Origin: Gemmatimonadaceae bacterium
Lineage (GTDB): Bacteria > Gemmatimonadota > Gemmatimonadetes > Gemmatimonadales > Gemmatimonadaceae
Direction of reading: 5' to 3'
DNA: 5,890 nt
NCBI GenBank assembly: GCA_014378185.1
Contig: JACMOE010000644.1
Coordinates: 1 to 5,890, forward strand
In this document: positions 5,339-5,890 of the stretch, piece after piece
Numbering within the stretch: the stretch's first letter is position 1
Layout of the letters: the number at the start of each line of letters is the position of its first letter
The notes under the pieces: generated by a model
Told to the model about the DNA's origin: nothing
What the model saw: only the letters and a program-made list of their open reading frames with translations
The model's database searches: none
Position numbers and translations under genes: made by a program

Positions 5339-5890
5339 TCGTCTCGCCGAACTCGGCGACGACGCGCCCATGCCTGAGGAGGCCGTGCACCTCGCCTCGT
5401 GCAAGGTGTGTGCGTACGAACGCGACGCCTACCTGTCGCTGGTGGCCATGGCGCATGCCGAACGCGAGCCGTTCGGATTGCCGCTCACGCGTTGGGACGC
5501 CATTGCAGCGGAGCTTGCAGCGGAGCTTGCAGCGCCCGCCGCCGCGTCCGGCATGCGTGGCGTGCACCCCGCTCGCTCGCACCGATGGATGTTGCAGGTT
5601 GCCGCGGGCCTGTTGCTCGTGGCTGGCGGCGCCATGCTGGGCCGCGTGTCCGCTGGCGCGCGCGCGCTGCCTGGCGCCCGCGCCACGCCAGCGGCCGTCG
5701 TGGCGTCCGTGAACGGTTCGCCCTCTACCCCGAGTCCGGTGTCGGACTCCGCAACATTCACGTCCATCGACGAGGCGCGCGTCGCGCAGCTGCGATCCGA
5801 GATGCTGTACCAGCAGGCCGCCGCCTTCCTCGCGCGCGTGGACACGACGGGCGCGGGCAATGGCAGTCCCGTGGCCAATCGCTCCCGTCT
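5319..5890 (+). CDS. Membrane-anchored zinc-finger anti-sigma factor, C-terminus cut by window end
   Basis: Probable partner of the preceding ECF sigma factor. It would bind the sigma factor on the cytoplasmic side and release it on a signal. The frame from ATG at 5319 is open to the window edge, giving 190 residues. The N-terminus carries a ZAS-type zinc motif, H24-x3-C28-x2-C31 (HLASCKVC), preceded by MLHLSTDRLAELGDD, typical of short zf-HC2-like anti-sigma domains. One membrane segment lies at about 91-109 (MLQVAAGLLLVAGGAMLG). After it comes an Ala/Pro/Ser-rich extracytoplasmic linker, then a helix-prone segment, DEARVAQLRSEMLYQQ (151-166), that may belong to a sensor part beyond the window. 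The start overlaps the sigma gene by 20 nt, implying translational coupling. ATG at 5370 is an alternative but would lose the conserved N-terminal segment. A redox or metal-responsive release is possible from the Cys/His motif but not shown. Confidence 0.87.
   Translation, partial: MLHLSTDRLAELGDDAPMPEEAVHLASCKVCAYERDAYLSLVAMAHAEREPFGLPLTRWDAIAAELAAELAAPAAASGMRGVHPARSHRWMLQVAAGLLLVAGGAMLGRVSAGARALPGARATPAAVVASVNGSPSTPSPVSDSATFTSIDEARVAQLRSEMLYQQAAAFLARVDTTGAGNGSPVANRSR
5503..5534 (+). repeat. 12-bp tandem repeat, 2.7 copies, inside the anti-sigma gene
   Basis: TTGCAGCGGAGC occurs twice in tandem (5503-5514, 5515-5526), followed by TTGCAGCG (5527-5534). The unit is a multiple of three and encodes repeated AAEL residues (about 63-72) in the linker between the zinc motif and the membrane segment. 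Copy-number change would lengthen or shorten that helix by four residues without a frameshift. Confidence 0.85.

Noticed and set aside
4960..5712. A 250-codon plus-strand frame spanning the sigma and anti-sigma genes.
   Set aside because: The sigma regions 2 and 4 and the ZAS motif with membrane segment are read in the two other plus frames, so this is a shadow.

Overview
The window is a GC-rich bacterial chromosomal segment carrying six protein-coding genes, two of which are cut by the window edges. GTG and TTG starts occur beside ATG. The sigma/anti-sigma pair, in which the anti-sigma factor opens with a short zinc-finger motif, and the overall style of the proteins remind me of Gemmatimonadota. 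That assignment is an impression from protein style, not a demonstrated placement. I see no rRNA, tRNA, CRISPR array, insertion sequence or phage gene.

Layout. (1) 1-1169, minus: N-terminal 389 residues of an AI-2E/PerM-family membrane permease, truncated by the window start. (2) 1296-2528, plus: complete ribonuclease D (DEDDy exonuclease plus HRDC), divergent from the permease across a 126-bp gap. (3) 2550-2936, minus: a MIP18/DUF59 (SufT-like) Fe-S assembly protein, convergent with RNase D with only 21 bp between the stop codons. (4) 2998-4419, minus: an exported beta-lactamase-fold serine hydrolase with an unusual Lys/Arg/His-rich C-terminal tail. (5) 4420-4726: a 307-bp divergent intergenic region with a 29-nt near-perfect palindrome. 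(6) 4727-5338, plus: an ECF sigma factor, overlapped by 20 nt by (7) 5319-5890, plus: its membrane-anchored zinc-finger anti-sigma factor, truncated by the window end.

How the parts relate. The sigma and anti-sigma genes form a translationally overlapping pair that probably senses an envelope or redox signal. The serine hydrolase reads away from them, is predicted to be exported, and could be a target, but no matching ECF promoter was found. Permease, RNase D and SufT look like ordinary housekeeping neighbours with no evident shared pathway.

The most interesting non-coding signal is at the sufT start. A perfect 10-bp inverted repeat with an 11-bp spacer overlaps a plausible -10 element and the ribosome-binding site. 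It looks like an operator for a dimeric repressor, and a link to Fe-S regulation is conceivable. I do not see a clearly new multi-gene system here.
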